Of a stretch of DNA of 64,000 nucleotides, positions 27,043 through 35,045 are shown in pieces. Location: contig CAYFNT010000018.1 in NCBI GenBank assembly GCA_964344565.1, positions 14,470 to 78,469 on the forward strand, read 5' to 3'. Both the position numbers and the translations under genes were made by a program. Numbering within the stretch: the first letter of the stretch is position 1; each line of letters opens with the position of its first letter. Source of the stretch: JACNKJ01 sp964344565. Lineage in GTDB: Bacteria > Krumholzibacteriota > Krumholzibacteriia > JACNKJ01. The notes beneath the pieces were generated by a model. The model did not search any database and was not told the origin of the DNA. It saw nothing but the letters and a program-made list of their open reading frames with translations.

Positions 27043-27071
27043 TTGAGAAACGCGCTCCCTTGTGAAATATT
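27043..27071 (+). promoter_or_regulatory. Sigma-70-like promoter of the peroxiredoxin gene
   Basis: TTGAGA (5/6 match to the -35 consensus), a 17-bp spacer and AATATT (4/6 match to the -10) lie 45 bp upstream of the peroxiredoxin ATG. This implies an independent transcript after the trxA terminator. Confidence 0.5.
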
Positions 27072-27116
27072 GTCGCCAAGCAAACGATTCACCCTCACCC
27101 CAAACGGAGGCAATCC

Positions 27117-27587
27117 ATGGCACTGATCGAAGCCGGCGCGAACGCTCCGGATTTCAGCCTGGACAGCCACTTGGACGAGATCGTCAAGCTCTCGGATTTC
27201 AAGGGCTCCAAGAACGTGCTTTTCGTTTCCTATCCCCTAGACTTCACGCCCACTTGAAGCATCGAGATCCCTGGCCTCAACGCTCTGCTCGAAGAGTTCG
27301 AGGCCATCGATACCCAGGTTCTGGGTATGAGCGTGGATTCGAAGTTCACCCACAAGGGCTGGGCGGAAAGCTTCGGCGGCATCAAGTTTCCCCTGATGGC
27401 CGATTTCCATCCCAAGGGCGATGTGTCCAAAGCCTACGGCCTGTGGCTGGATGAGGCTGGCATTTCCGACCGCGCCACCATCCTGATCGACAAGGACGGC
27501 AAGGTCCTCTGGTCCGAGTCTGTGACTCCCGCCGGCGCGCGCCAGCCCATGGAACTGCTCGCCAAGACCAAGGAACTGGTCGGCTAG
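27117..27587 (+). CDS. Peroxiredoxin with in-frame TGA at the peroxidatic Cys position (predicted selenoprotein)
   Basis: ATG 27117 follows GGAGG by 6 bases and opens a 156-codon frame interrupted once, by TGA at 27255-27257 (codon 47). Reading through gives a complete AhpC/TSA-family peroxiredoxin: APDFSLDSHLDEIVKLSDFKG, YPLDFTPT-U-SIE, LGMSVDSKFTHKGWAE, FPLMADFHPKGDVSKAYGL, ATILIDKDGKVLWSES. In this family the residue after the FTPT-like stretch is the peroxidatic cysteine, so TGA replaces exactly the catalytic residue. The protein has no cysteine at all, suggesting a 1-Sec enzyme recycled by an external thiol such as the neighbouring thioredoxin. A SECIS-like hairpin follows the TGA, and coding similarity continues to the stop, arguing against decay. 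A sequencing error or a TGC-to-TGA mutation remains the alternative. Confidence 0.8.
27273..27305 (+). promoter_or_regulatory. Candidate bacterial SECIS element
   Basis: GGCCTC (27273-27278) pairs with GAGGCC (27300-27305), continued by AA/TT and CTCT/AGAG. The apical loop is GCTCGA (27287-27292), beginning with G. The loop starts 29 nt after the TGA, inside the 16-37 nt range reported for bacterial SECIS elements. Function is inferred from position and shape. Confidence 0.6.
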
Positions 27588-27606
27588 ACCGGCGAGCGTC
27601 CGAACG

Positions 27607-27637
27607 CAAAACCCCCGCCGGGCGGCGGGGGTTTTTC
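27607..27637 (+). terminator. Rho-independent terminator after the peroxiredoxin
   Basis: AAAACCCCCGCC, a 4-nt loop, GGCGGGGG and TTTTT lie 20 bp after the peroxiredoxin stop. A runs on the other side make it usable for the convergent gene too. Confidence 0.85.
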
Positions 27638-27655
27638 ATGGGCGGGTGATTGCGA

Positions 27656-28600
27656 TCACGGACAGATGCACTCGTGGTTTCCGTCGTGATAGTAATGCGA
27701 TCCGAAGATGGCGAAGTCTGCGATGTCCGTGACCCCGTTGCAGTCGAAATCGCAGCATGCGTCATAGGGGCCGAAAAGGCAGGTGGCGAAGATCCCGAGG
27801 TCGGCGATGGTGATGGCCTTGTCGCCGTTGAAGTCGGGCGTGGTCCGGCCCGAGCCTGTGGTGCTCACGAGGATGTCGCCTTCCAGGGGACAGCAGAGCC
27901 AGCAGCCCTCGGGCTGGTCCCCCCCGTCGATCACGAAGGACAGGCTGATCCGCTGCATGGTGAGGGGATTGATCATCTCCTTCCAATCGCCGTCCCAGTA
28001 GAGGGCCGTGCCCTGGAAACCTGCGACGCCCGCCACCTTCCAGCCGATGGCAAAATCGGACTGATCGAATTCGAGCTCGAGCCAGTACAGGGTTGCATAC
28101 TCCTGATGGAAGGGCTCGACGATATCGACGATGTTAATCTGATGCCAGGATTCGTGATTGTTCTCCCAGAAATTCCCGGCCACGAAATCGAACCAGCCCT
28201 GTATATGGTCTTCCATCGGCCGCACGGTGTACTCCGAGGGGTCGAAGAAGCGTTCCCACAGGAGCTGACCAGGAACGGGGTAGCCTCCAGGCCCGTTAGG
28301 ATCATTGGACCAGATTCTCACCCCGATCAGGCCCACTGGAATGACGATATTGTTGCGCCAGGATACCCAGACATGGATTTCGTCGACCGGACCAGACTCG
28401 ATGCAGCCCCAATCATCGGCCAATCGCGTGTTCGCGAATGCCACATCGATTCCGAATTCGGAGGGATAGACCAGGTCATAGGGAAGCTGGGGGAAGTGCA
28501 TCTTGTGCCCGTCGCCAGGATCCCAGTGGGCCAGCACGGACATGGCAGAGAGGAACAGGAAGAGGGCGAGTGCGAGCGAAACGTGTGGCGTTCTGGGCAT
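27656..28600 (-). CDS. Secreted protein with C-terminal dockerin-like repeats
   Basis: A 314-residue protein from ATG 28600 (GGAGG 6 bases upstream) with a signal peptide (VSLALALFLFLSAMSVLA). The middle is a beta-rich, Trp- and Asp-rich domain. The last ~60 residues hold two dockerin/EF-hand-like repeats: DFNGDKAITIADLGIF and DFDCNGVTDIADFAIFG, separated by a Cys-rich stretch. Dockerin-type repeats bind calcium and in other bacteria mediate attachment to cohesins; no cohesin is visible here. Unlike most small secreted proteins in this window it lacks the WSxIKxLY tail and ends in ECICP. Confidence 0.7.
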   Translation of the reverse strand: MPRTPHVSLALALFLFLSAMSVLAHWDPGDGHKMHFPQLPYDLVYPSEFGIDVAFANTRLADDWGCIESGPVDEIHVWVSWRNNIVIPVGLIGVRIWSNDPNGPGGYPVPGQLLWERFFDPSEYTVRPMEDHIQGWFDFVAGNFWENNHESWHQINIVDIVEPFHQEYATLYWLELEFDQSDFAIGWKVAGVAGFQGTALYWDGDWKEMINPLTMQRISLSFVIDGGDQPEGCWLCCPLEGDILVSTTGSGRTTPDFNGDKAITIADLGIFATCLFGPYDACCDFDCNGVTDIADFAIFGSHYYHDGNHECICP

Positions 28601-28866
28601 CGGGCGCCTCCAATTGGATCGGATCACCGAACGGCCCCTGAGGCCATCGTCGGCGATGATGAGATCAACAGGATCAGTGCGCAGCGGAAAACATGAGGTG
28701 ATTCATGATTGCAGAATGGGCCGAATCCACCACACCACTCGATCCAGACAACTCGGCGATTCCGTAAGAAAAGTATAGCTCGGTTCTGGGCGGGATCAAC
28801 GCCGGCATCCCAGGGCCACCGCCCCATTGCGTCATGCGGTTCAAGAGCTTAATTGGACCGAATCCG

Positions 28867-29220
28867 CTAGCGATCCGACCAGACGGCCAGTTCGTTTCCG
28901 GCGGGATCGGCGAAATGAAAGCGACGTCCGCCGGGAAAGGAGAAGATCTCCTTCACGAGGACACCACCGGCCGCCAGAACCTCTTCGAGCACCCCTTCCA
29001 GATCCTCGGCGTAGAACACGATGAGGACGCCGCCCTCGCTCGCTTTCGACGCGAGGGGCGCGCGGTAGAAGCCGCCGTCGATGAAGCCGTCGTTGAAGGC
29101 GCGATAGTCGGGACCATAGTCGGTGAAGGTCCAGCCGAACACGGTCGAGTAGAAATCCCTGACGGCGTCGAGATCCCGGGCCGGGAGCTCGAGGTAGTTG
29201 ATCTTCTTGCCCCGAAGCAA
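28867..29220 (-). CDS. VOC-family (glyoxalase/bleomycin-resistance fold) protein
   Basis: A 117-residue protein. I place the start at TTG 29220 because AAGGAGG lies 5 bases upstream and no ATG fits. VOC features: INYLELPARDLDAVRDFYSTVFGWTF at the N-terminus, FIDGGFYRAP, and the C-terminal FHFADPAGNELAVWS with a metal-ligand-like Glu. It is a typical predicted lactoylglutathione-lyase-like protein; the substrate is unknown. A 35-codon gene lies 35 bp upstream on the same strand. Confidence 0.85.
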   Translation of the reverse strand: MLRGKKINYLELPARDLDAVRDFYSTVFGWTFTDYGPDYRAFNDGFIDGGFYRAPLASKASEGGVLIVFYAEDLEGVLEEVLAAGGVLVKEIFSFPGGRRFHFADPAGNELAVWSDR

Positions 29221-29255
29221 GCTCACCTCCTTGGAATGCCGGATTGTCGCGAATG

Positions 29256-29363
29256 CTATTTCTTCTTCCCGTCGTAGACGGACACGAACCAGACCGCGGC
29301 AACGCCGATGAGCAGCAAGCCTAGACCGATAAAGAACTGACCCAGCATGGCGAGTTGATGCAT
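29256..29363 (-). CDS. 35-residue single-span membrane protein
   Basis: ATG 29363 preceded by GGAGGAATCC opens a 35-codon frame ending in TAG 29256-29258. The product is MHQLAMLGQFFIGLGLLLIG followed by VAAVWFVSVYDGKKK. It has one hydrophobic helix (about residues 6-27) and a positively charged C-terminus, a plausible small inner-membrane protein. The strong ribosome-binding site and helix with lysine cap support it, but no family is recognised. Confidence 0.55.
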   Translation of the reverse strand: MHQLAMLGQFFIGLGLLLIGVAAVWFVSVYDGKKK

Positions 29364-29472
29364 GGATTCCTCCCTTGGCTCGGGCTGGTAACCCGAAGAC
29401 TCTTCCCATCATCGCCCTCGATCCTAGCACAGGGCTGGCGGCTTTCGACCTCTTTTTGCTACATTCCCGCCC

Positions 29473-31353
29473 ATGAGCACCACGTCGCGACTGCTGTCCT
29501 ACCTGCGGCCCTACTGGCGCCGCTGCATCCTGGCCCTGGCGGCCATCTTCCTCTTCGCGGCCATGAACGGCGTGTCGCTCACCCTCATCGTGCCCTTCCT
29601 GGACAACCTCTTCAAGGAAGAGCCCCCCGGCCCGGTGCAGATCGAGCTCAGCGATCCGGTGGCGGTGGACCCGAACATCGTGGACAAGGCCGGCGCCTGG
29701 AAGGATCGCACCCTCGCCAGCGCCCGCGGCTGGCTCGACCAGGGCGAGCGCCGCGAACGCCTGCTGCGAGGGCTGCTCGTCATCCTGCTCGCCTATTTCC
29801 TGAAAAACCTCTTCGACTACATCCAGGCCTATCTGGTGCATTTCCTGGAGCAGAAGAGCCTCTTCGACATCCGGCGCGACCTCTACGGTCATCTGCAACG
29901 CCTGCCCCTCGGCTTCTTCCACGGACAGCAGACCGGCGTGCTCATCAGCCGCGTGGTCAACGACGTGAATACGCTCAAGGGCGCCATCGTCGGCGCCACG
30001 GCCTCCTTCTTCCGCAACGGGCTCATGGTGGTGGTGGGCCTGCTGATCATCTTCGCCATCAGCTGGCGGCTCAGCCTGCTCACCTTCCTCATCGTGCCGG
30101 TGAACGCCCTGCTGCTGCGCACACTCGGGCGCCTGCTCAAGCGCGACAGCACGCGCATCCAGGTGCGCATGGGCGACATGGCCGCGGCCATCGGAGAGAC
30201 CGTCACCGGCGCCCGCGTGGTGAAGGCCTTCGGCCGCGAAGCCGACGAGGTGAAGCGCTTCGGCTATTTCAACTGGGACTACTTCAAGAGCTCGGTGCGG
30301 CTGCGGGCCCTGGGCGCTCTCAATGCGCCGCTCTCCGAAATGCTCGGCAGCCTGTCGGTGGTCATCATCGTGGGATACGGCGGCGTGCAGGTTCTGCAGG
30401 GGCACATGGAGGCCAGCCACCTGGTGCTCTTCGTGGTGGCGGTGCTCAGCATCGTGGGTCCGCTCAGACGCATCTCGGAGTTGAATCAGATCGTGCAGGA
30501 GGGCGTGGCCGCCGGCGAGCGCATCTTCCAGATTCTGGACGAGCCCTCCGAGCGAAAGAGCCTGGACACGGGCGCAGCGCCGGGTCCGATGAGGGAAGCC
30601 ATCCGCTTCGAGTCGGTGGATTTCGAGTACCGCAAGGATCTGCCGGTCATCCGCGAGCTGAACCTCGAACTGTCCAAGGGCCAGGTCGTGGCCCTGGTGG
30701 GCCCCAGCGGCGGCGGCAAGAGCACCCTGGCCGATCTCCTGGCGCGCTTCTACGAACCCGCAGGCGGGCGCCTTTCCATGGACGGCCGGGACCTGCGCGA
30801 CTTCTCCCTCTCGGCCTGGCGCGACAAGTTCGGCATCGTCACCCAGGACGTGCTGCTCTTCAACGACAGCATCCTGAACAACATCGCATACGGGCGTCCC
30901 TCGGCCAGCCGCGAGATGGTGGAAGAGGCGGCGAAGGCGGCGCGCGCCCACGACTTCATCCTGGAGGCGCCCGAGGGATACGACACCGTCATCGGCGAGC
31001 GCGGCCTGCAGCTTTCGGGCGGCCAGCGCCAGCGCCTGGCCATCGCGAGGGCCCTGCTCAAGGATCCGGAGATCCTCATCTTCGACGAGGCCACCAGCGC
31101 CCTGGACACCGAGAGCGAATTGCTGGTGCAGGAGGCCATCGACCGCCTCATGGCCGGCCGCACGGCCCTGGTCATCGCCCACCGTCTCTCGACCATTCGC
31201 GGCGCGGACCGCATCGCCGTGATCGAGGACGGCCGTCTCGTGCAGGAGGGCCGCCACGAGGAGCTCATGTCCGCCGGCGGACTCTATCGCCAGCTCTACG
31301 AGATGCAGTTCTCCCAGCAGGAGAAGGCGCAGGCGTCATGGCCCGAGGCCTGA
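29473..31353 (+). CDS. ABC exporter, MsbA-like (fused TMD-NBD)
   Basis: A 626-residue type IV ABC half-transporter. Six membrane helices occupy residues ~1-330 (LALAAIFLFAAMNGVSLTLIV, LMVVVGLLIIFAISW). The nucleotide-binding domain follows with Walker A GPSGGGKST (~411), signature LSGGQRQRLAIARA (~514), Walker B ILIFDEATSALD (~535) and the H-loop in LVIAHRLSTIRGADRI. The N-terminal part resembles MsbA/lipid-A-core flippases (LFDIRRDLYGHLQRLPLGFF). It overlaps the radical SAM activase gene by 16 bp, though the functional link to a glycyl-radical enzyme is unclear. The lipid or drug substrate cannot be read from sequence. Confidence 0.88.
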   Translation: MSTTSRLLSYLRPYWRRCILALAAIFLFAAMNGVSLTLIVPFLDNLFKEEPPGPVQIELSDPVAVDPNIVDKAGAWKDRTLASARGWLDQGERRERLLRGLLVILLAYFLKNLFDYIQAYLVHFLEQKSLFDIRRDLYGHLQRLPLGFFHGQQTGVLISRVVNDVNTLKGAIVGATASFFRNGLMVVVGLLIIFAISWRLSLLTFLIVPVNALLLRTLGRLLKRDSTRIQVRMGDMAAAIGETVTGARVVKAFGREADEVKRFGYFNWDYFKSSVRLRALGALNAPLSEMLGSLSVVIIVGYGGVQVLQGHMEASHLVLFVVAVLSIVGPLRRISELNQIVQEGVAAGERIFQILDEPSERKSLDTGAAPGPMREAIRFESVDFEYRKDLPVIRELNLELSKGQVVALVGPSGGGKSTLADLLARFYEPAGGRLSMDGRDLRDFSLSAWRDKFGIVTQDVLLFNDSILNNIAYGRPSASREMVEEAAKAARAHDFILEAPEGYDTVIGERGLQLSGGQRQRLAIARALLKDPEILIFDEATSALDTESELLVQEAIDRLMAGRTALVIAHRLSTIRGADRIAVIEDGRLVQEGRHEELMSAGGLYRQLYEMQFSQQEKAQASWPEA

Positions 31354-32255
31354 TCTTCGATCTGAAACGCTTCTCGGTGCATGACGGTCCGGGCATCCGC
31401 AGCACGGTCTTCCTGAAGGGTTGCCCCTTTCTCTGTCCCTGGTGTCACAATCCCGAAAGCCGCGCCGCCGAGGCCATGCTGCACTTCCGCGTCGAGCTAT
31501 GCCTGGGCTGCGGTAAGTGCGTGGAGGCCTGTCCCGAATCGGCCATCGCATTGGCCGAGGGGAAGAGCCTCACCGACGAGGCGGGCTGCCGCCTGCGGGG
31601 AGAGTGCGTCGCCGCCTGCCCCACCGGCGCCCGGGAAATGCTGGGACGCTCGGTGGAGGCCGACGAGCTGCTTCCCGAACTGGAGCGGGACCGCATCTTC
31701 TACGAGGAGTCCGGCGGCGGGGTGACCTTCTCCGGCGGCGAGCCCCTGGCCCAACCCGAGTTCCTGCTCGAGGCTCTGGAGCTTTGCGGCGAGGCGGGCC
31801 TGCACCGGGCCGTGGACACCACGGGCCACGCCGAGTCCGAACTCTTCCGCGCCGTGGCCGAGCGGGCCGAACTCATCCTCTTCGATCTCAAGCTCATGGA
31901 CGACGCTCGCCACCGCCGCTTCACCGGCGCGAGCAACCATCGGCTCCTCGCCAATCTGGACATGCTCGCCGACATGAACCGCCCGGTGGAACTGCGGGTG
32001 CCGGTGATCCCCGGCGTCAACGACGACGAAGGGAACATGCGTGCCACTGCCTCCCGGCTCTCGGGCATGCTAAACTTGAGTGGCGTGGTCCTGCTGCCCT
32101 TCCACGCAGGATCCCGCGACAAGCACGCCCGTTTCGGCATGGACTGGAACCTGCCGGAAGACATGAAGGCCTCGCCCGAGGGCATCGAAGCGCTCGCGAC
32201 GATACTTCGGGAGGCCGAGCTTCCCGTGAGCATCGGAGGCGAGAAGGATGAATGA
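31338..32255 (+). CDS. hypE: Glycyl-radical enzyme activating enzyme (radical SAM), HypE-like
   Basis: A 305-residue radical SAM activase starting at ATG 31338 inside the end of the ABC exporter gene. It has GPGIRSTVFLKGCPFLCPWC with the CxxxCxxC cluster motif. An inserted ferredoxin-like region (CLGCGKCVEACP and CVAACP) supplies further Fe-S clusters, and YEESGGGVTFSGGEPLAQ is the SAM-binding region. Such activases generate the glycyl radical on their partner, here the immediately downstream dehydratase, whose start overlaps this gene by 8 bp. The symbol follows the hydroxyproline dehydratase activase, not hydrogenase maturation. Confidence 0.88.
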   Translation: MARGLIFDLKRFSVHDGPGIRSTVFLKGCPFLCPWCHNPESRAAEAMLHFRVELCLGCGKCVEACPESAIALAEGKSLTDEAGCRLRGECVAACPTGAREMLGRSVEADELLPELERDRIFYEESGGGVTFSGGEPLAQPEFLLEALELCGEAGLHRAVDTTGHAESELFRAVAERAELILFDLKLMDDARHRRFTGASNHRLLANLDMLADMNRPVELRVPVIPGVNDDEGNMRATASRLSGMLNLSGVVLLPFHAGSRDKHARFGMDWNLPEDMKASPEGIEALATILREAELPVSIGGEKDE

Positions 32256-34599
32256 ACGGGTCGCAGCCCTGAGGCGGGAGAGCCGCGAGACGCCGGTGAG
32301 CATCTCCATGGAGCGGGCCCGGCTAGTCACGGAGTTCTACCGCGAAAACGAGGGGAAGCTGTCCACGCCCATGCTGCGGGCGGGGGCCTTCGCCCACCTC
32401 TGCGAGCGCAAGAGCATCCATCTGGGCGATGGGGAGCTCATCGTGGGCGAGCGGGGACCCGCACCCCGGGCCGTGCCCACCTTTCCCGAATTGACCTGCC
32501 ACAGCGAGGACGATCTTCGCATCCTCCGCGACCGGGAGAAGATTCCCTACTCGGTGAGCGACGAGGACATCGCCGTCCACCTGCGCGAGGTGAAACCCTT
32601 CTGGGAGGGCCGCAGCCTGCGCGATCGCATCTTCGAGAGCTTGCCCGATCTCTGGAAGTCCGCCTTCGAGGCCGGCGTCTTCACCGAGTTCATGGAGCAG
32701 CGCGCGCCGGGCCACACCACCCTGGACGGCAAGCCCTACGGGAAGGGACTCGTCGACTTCAAGGCCGAGATCGCCGCGGCCCTCGACTCGCTGAATCGCG
32801 AGGAGGAGGACGAGCCCCGCCGCGAGCAGCTGCGCGCCATGGACCTGGCCTGCGACGGCGCCATCCGCTTCGCCCAGCGACACGCTGAGCTGGCCGAGAC
32901 CAAGGCCGACGCCGAGACCGACGGCAAGCGCGAGGCCGAGCTGCGGCGCATCGCCGAGATCTGCCGGCGGGTGCCCGCCAGCGCGCCGCGAACCTTTCAC
33001 GAAGCCCTGCAGATGTACTGGTTCCTGCATCTGGGCACCATCACCGAACTCAACGGCTGGGACGCCATGAATCCCGGTCACCTCGACCGTCACCTGCTGC
33101 CCTTCTACGAGCGGGAACTCGCCGCCGGCACTCTGACCCGGGAGGATGCCCGCGAGCTGCTGCAGTGCTTCTTCATCAAGTTCAACAACCAGCCGGCGCC
33201 GCCCAAGGTGGGGGTGACCGCCGCCGAGAGCGGCACCTACAACGACTTCACGAACATCAACCTCGGGGGGATCCTGCCCGGCGGCGGCGACGGAGTGAGC
33301 GAACTCAGTCACCTCATCCTCGAGGTGATGGACGAGATCCACCTGCTGCAGCCCCAGGGGAACATCCAGCTCAGCCGGAAGAGCCCCGACACCTTCCTGA
33401 AGGCGGCCCTGCGCGTGTTGCGCAAGGGATACGGTTATCCCTCGATCTTCAACGCCGACGGGGTAGTCACCCAGATGCTCCGCTGCGGGAAGTCCCTGGC
33501 CGACGCCCGAGAGGGAGGCAGCAGCGGCTGCGTGGAGACCGGCGCCTTCGGCAAGGAGGCGTACATCCTCACGGGCTACTTCAACACGCCCAAGGTGCTC
33601 GAGCTGACCCTGCACGACGGGATCGATCCGCGAACGGGAGAGCGGGTGGGGCTGTCCTCCGGGGATGCGCGAGGCTTCGCGTCTTTCGACGATCTCTTCA
33701 CGGCCTTCCGCCGGCAGCTCGAGCATTTGCTGGAGATCAAGCTACGCGGCAACGACATCATCGAGGCCATCTACGCCGAAGAGATGCCGGCGGTATTCCT
33801 CTCGGTGCTCATCGACGACTGCATCGAGAAGGGCCTGGACTACAACGCGGGCGGCGCGCGCTACAACACGAGCTTCATTCAAGGCGTGGGCATCGGTACC
33901 ATCACCGACAGTCTCTCGGCCCTGAAGCATCATGTCTACGAGGGCGAGTTGAGCATGGCCGAGCTGCTGGCCCTGCTGGACTCCGACTTCGAAGGCGAGC
34001 CCGCGCGCCGGAAGTTGCTCGCCGAGCGCACGCCCCGCTACGGCAACGACGAGGACGCGGCCGACGAGATCATGCGCGCCGTCTTCGACGCCCTCTTCGA
34101 GGCGGTGGACGGCCGGCCCAACCTTCGCGGCGGGCGCTACCACCTGCTCATGCTTCCCACCACCTGCCATATCTACTTCGGCTCCGTGCTCGGAGCCACA
34201 CCGGACGGGCGCGGCGCCGGAGTGCCCGTGAGCGAGGGCATCTCCCCGGTCCAGGGCGCCGACCGCAAGGGCCCCACGGCCGTGCTGGGATCGGCGGCCA
34301 AGATGGACCACGCCCGCACCTGCGGCACCCTTCTCAACATGAAGTTCCTGCCGAGCCTGCTCGAGGAAAAGGCGGGCGTGGAGAAACTGGCCATGCTCGT
34401 GCGGGGCTACTTCCGCCTGGACGGCCATCACCTGCAGCTCAATGTGGTGGACGCCGACACCCTCCGCGCGGCCCAGGCCCGTCCCGAGGATCATCGCGAC
34501 CTCATCGTGCGCGTGGCCGGCTACAGCGACTATTTCTGCGATCTCAGCCGCGAGTTGCAGGACGAGATCATCCGCCGAACGGCCCACGAAGGCGCCTGA
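32248..34599 (+). CDS. hypD: Glycyl-radical dehydratase, probably trans-4-hydroxy-L-proline dehydratase
   Basis: A 783-residue glycyl-radical enzyme. The glycyl-radical loop is RVAGYSDYF (Gly758). The thiyl-radical cysteine is Cys428 with Glu430 in SSGCVETGAFGKEAYILTGY. The motifs FTEFMEQRAPGHT, FNNQPAPPKVGVT, YNTSFIQGVGIGTITDSL and LPTTCHIYFG match, from memory, Clostridioides difficile HypD more closely than pyruvate formate-lyase, CutC or glycerol dehydratase. HypD dehydrates trans-4-hydroxyproline to pyrroline-5-carboxylate, which is then reduced to proline. The enzyme is oxygen sensitive, so it implies anaerobic or microaerobic life. The neighbouring activase is its partner. Confidence 0.82.
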   Translation: MNERVAALRRESRETPVSISMERARLVTEFYRENEGKLSTPMLRAGAFAHLCERKSIHLGDGELIVGERGPAPRAVPTFPELTCHSEDDLRILRDREKIPYSVSDEDIAVHLREVKPFWEGRSLRDRIFESLPDLWKSAFEAGVFTEFMEQRAPGHTTLDGKPYGKGLVDFKAEIAAALDSLNREEEDEPRREQLRAMDLACDGAIRFAQRHAELAETKADAETDGKREAELRRIAEICRRVPASAPRTFHEALQMYWFLHLGTITELNGWDAMNPGHLDRHLLPFYERELAAGTLTREDARELLQCFFIKFNNQPAPPKVGVTAAESGTYNDFTNINLGGILPGGGDGVSELSHLILEVMDEIHLLQPQGNIQLSRKSPDTFLKAALRVLRKGYGYPSIFNADGVVTQMLRCGKSLADAREGGSSGCVETGAFGKEAYILTGYFNTPKVLELTLHDGIDPRTGERVGLSSGDARGFASFDDLFTAFRRQLEHLLEIKLRGNDIIEAIYAEEMPAVFLSVLIDDCIEKGLDYNAGGARYNTSFIQGVGIGTITDSLSALKHHVYEGELSMAELLALLDSDFEGEPARRKLLAERTPRYGNDEDAADEIMRAVFDALFEAVDGRPNLRGGRYHLLMLPTTCHIYFGSVLGATPDGRGAGVPVSEGISPVQGADRKGPTAVLGSAAKMDHARTCGTLLNMKFLPSLLEEKAGVEKLAMLVRGYFRLDGHHLQLNVVDADTLRAAQARPEDHRDLIVRVAGYSDYFCDLSRELQDEIIRRTAHEGA

Positions 34600-34675
34600 T
34601 CGACCGAGTCGGACCCTTGCGGGAGGGCTCTCCCTCGGCTAGATTGGCGGTGTACCCAGGTCCCGAGGAGGAGCC

Positions 34676-34927
34676 GTGAGCGTGAACCAGGAACTCACCC
34701 AGCGCGTCGAGCGCGCCCTCGACATGATCCGTCCGGCATTGCGCATGGACGGCGGCGACATCGAACTGGTGGAGGTCACCGACGACGGCGTGGTCCGCGT
34801 TCGCCTTCAGGGCGCCTGCGTGGGCTGTCCCTCGGCCACCATCACCCTGCAGGCCGGCGTGGAAGCCACGCTGAAGGAGCAGGTGCCGGAAGTGACGCGG
34901 GTCGAGAACGTGCCGGTGATGTTCTAG
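34676..34927 (+). CDS. NifU C-terminal-domain (Nfu-type) Fe-S carrier
   Basis: An 83-residue protein starting at GTG 34676 (GAGGAG upstream). It is a single NifU C-terminal domain: IRPALRMDGGDIELVEV, then CVGCPSATITLQAGVEATL with the CxxC cluster ligand pair. Nfu proteins carry Fe-S clusters to apoenzymes. The gene lies 76 bp after the dehydratase, near a cluster-rich radical SAM enzyme. A short heptamer repeat begins 2 bp after its stop. Confidence 0.9.
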   Translation: MSVNQELTQRVERALDMIRPALRMDGGDIELVEVTDDGVVRVRLQGACVGCPSATITLQAGVEATLKEQVPEVTRVENVPVMF

Positions 34928-34928
34928 A

Positions 34929-34963
34929 AACTGAGAACTGAGAACTCAGAACTGAGAACTCGA
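34929..34963. repeat. Heptanucleotide tandem repeat array (5 units)
   Basis: Units AACTGAG, AACTGAG, AACTCAG, AACTGAG and AACTCGA begin 2 bp after the Nfu stop codon. They have the same AACTGAG core as the array at 4956. Confidence 0.85.
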
Positions 34964-34965
34964 AA

Positions 34966-34998
34966 CCCTCGCCTAAGCCGGGCGGGGGATTCTTTTTT
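34966..34998 (+). terminator. Rho-independent terminator after the Nfu gene
   Basis: CCCTCGCC/GGCGGGGG (one G-U pair) with a 7-nt loop is followed by ATTCTTTTTT. Confidence 0.7.
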
Positions 34999-35045
34999 GC
35001 CGGCAGGTCCCACCGGTGTACACTGAGCACAAAGAGGAGGCGGAA

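Noticed and set aside
28867..31257. A 796-codon minus-strand frame opposite the ABC exporter
   Set aside because: Only its last 118 codons (the VOC protein) have a ribosome-binding site and family match; the rest is antisense to the ABC exporter.
32248..34599. Pyruvate formate-lyase or choline trimethylamine-lyase assignment
   Set aside because: The GCVETGAFGKEAYILTGY and TITDSL motifs and length match hydroxyproline dehydratase more closely.
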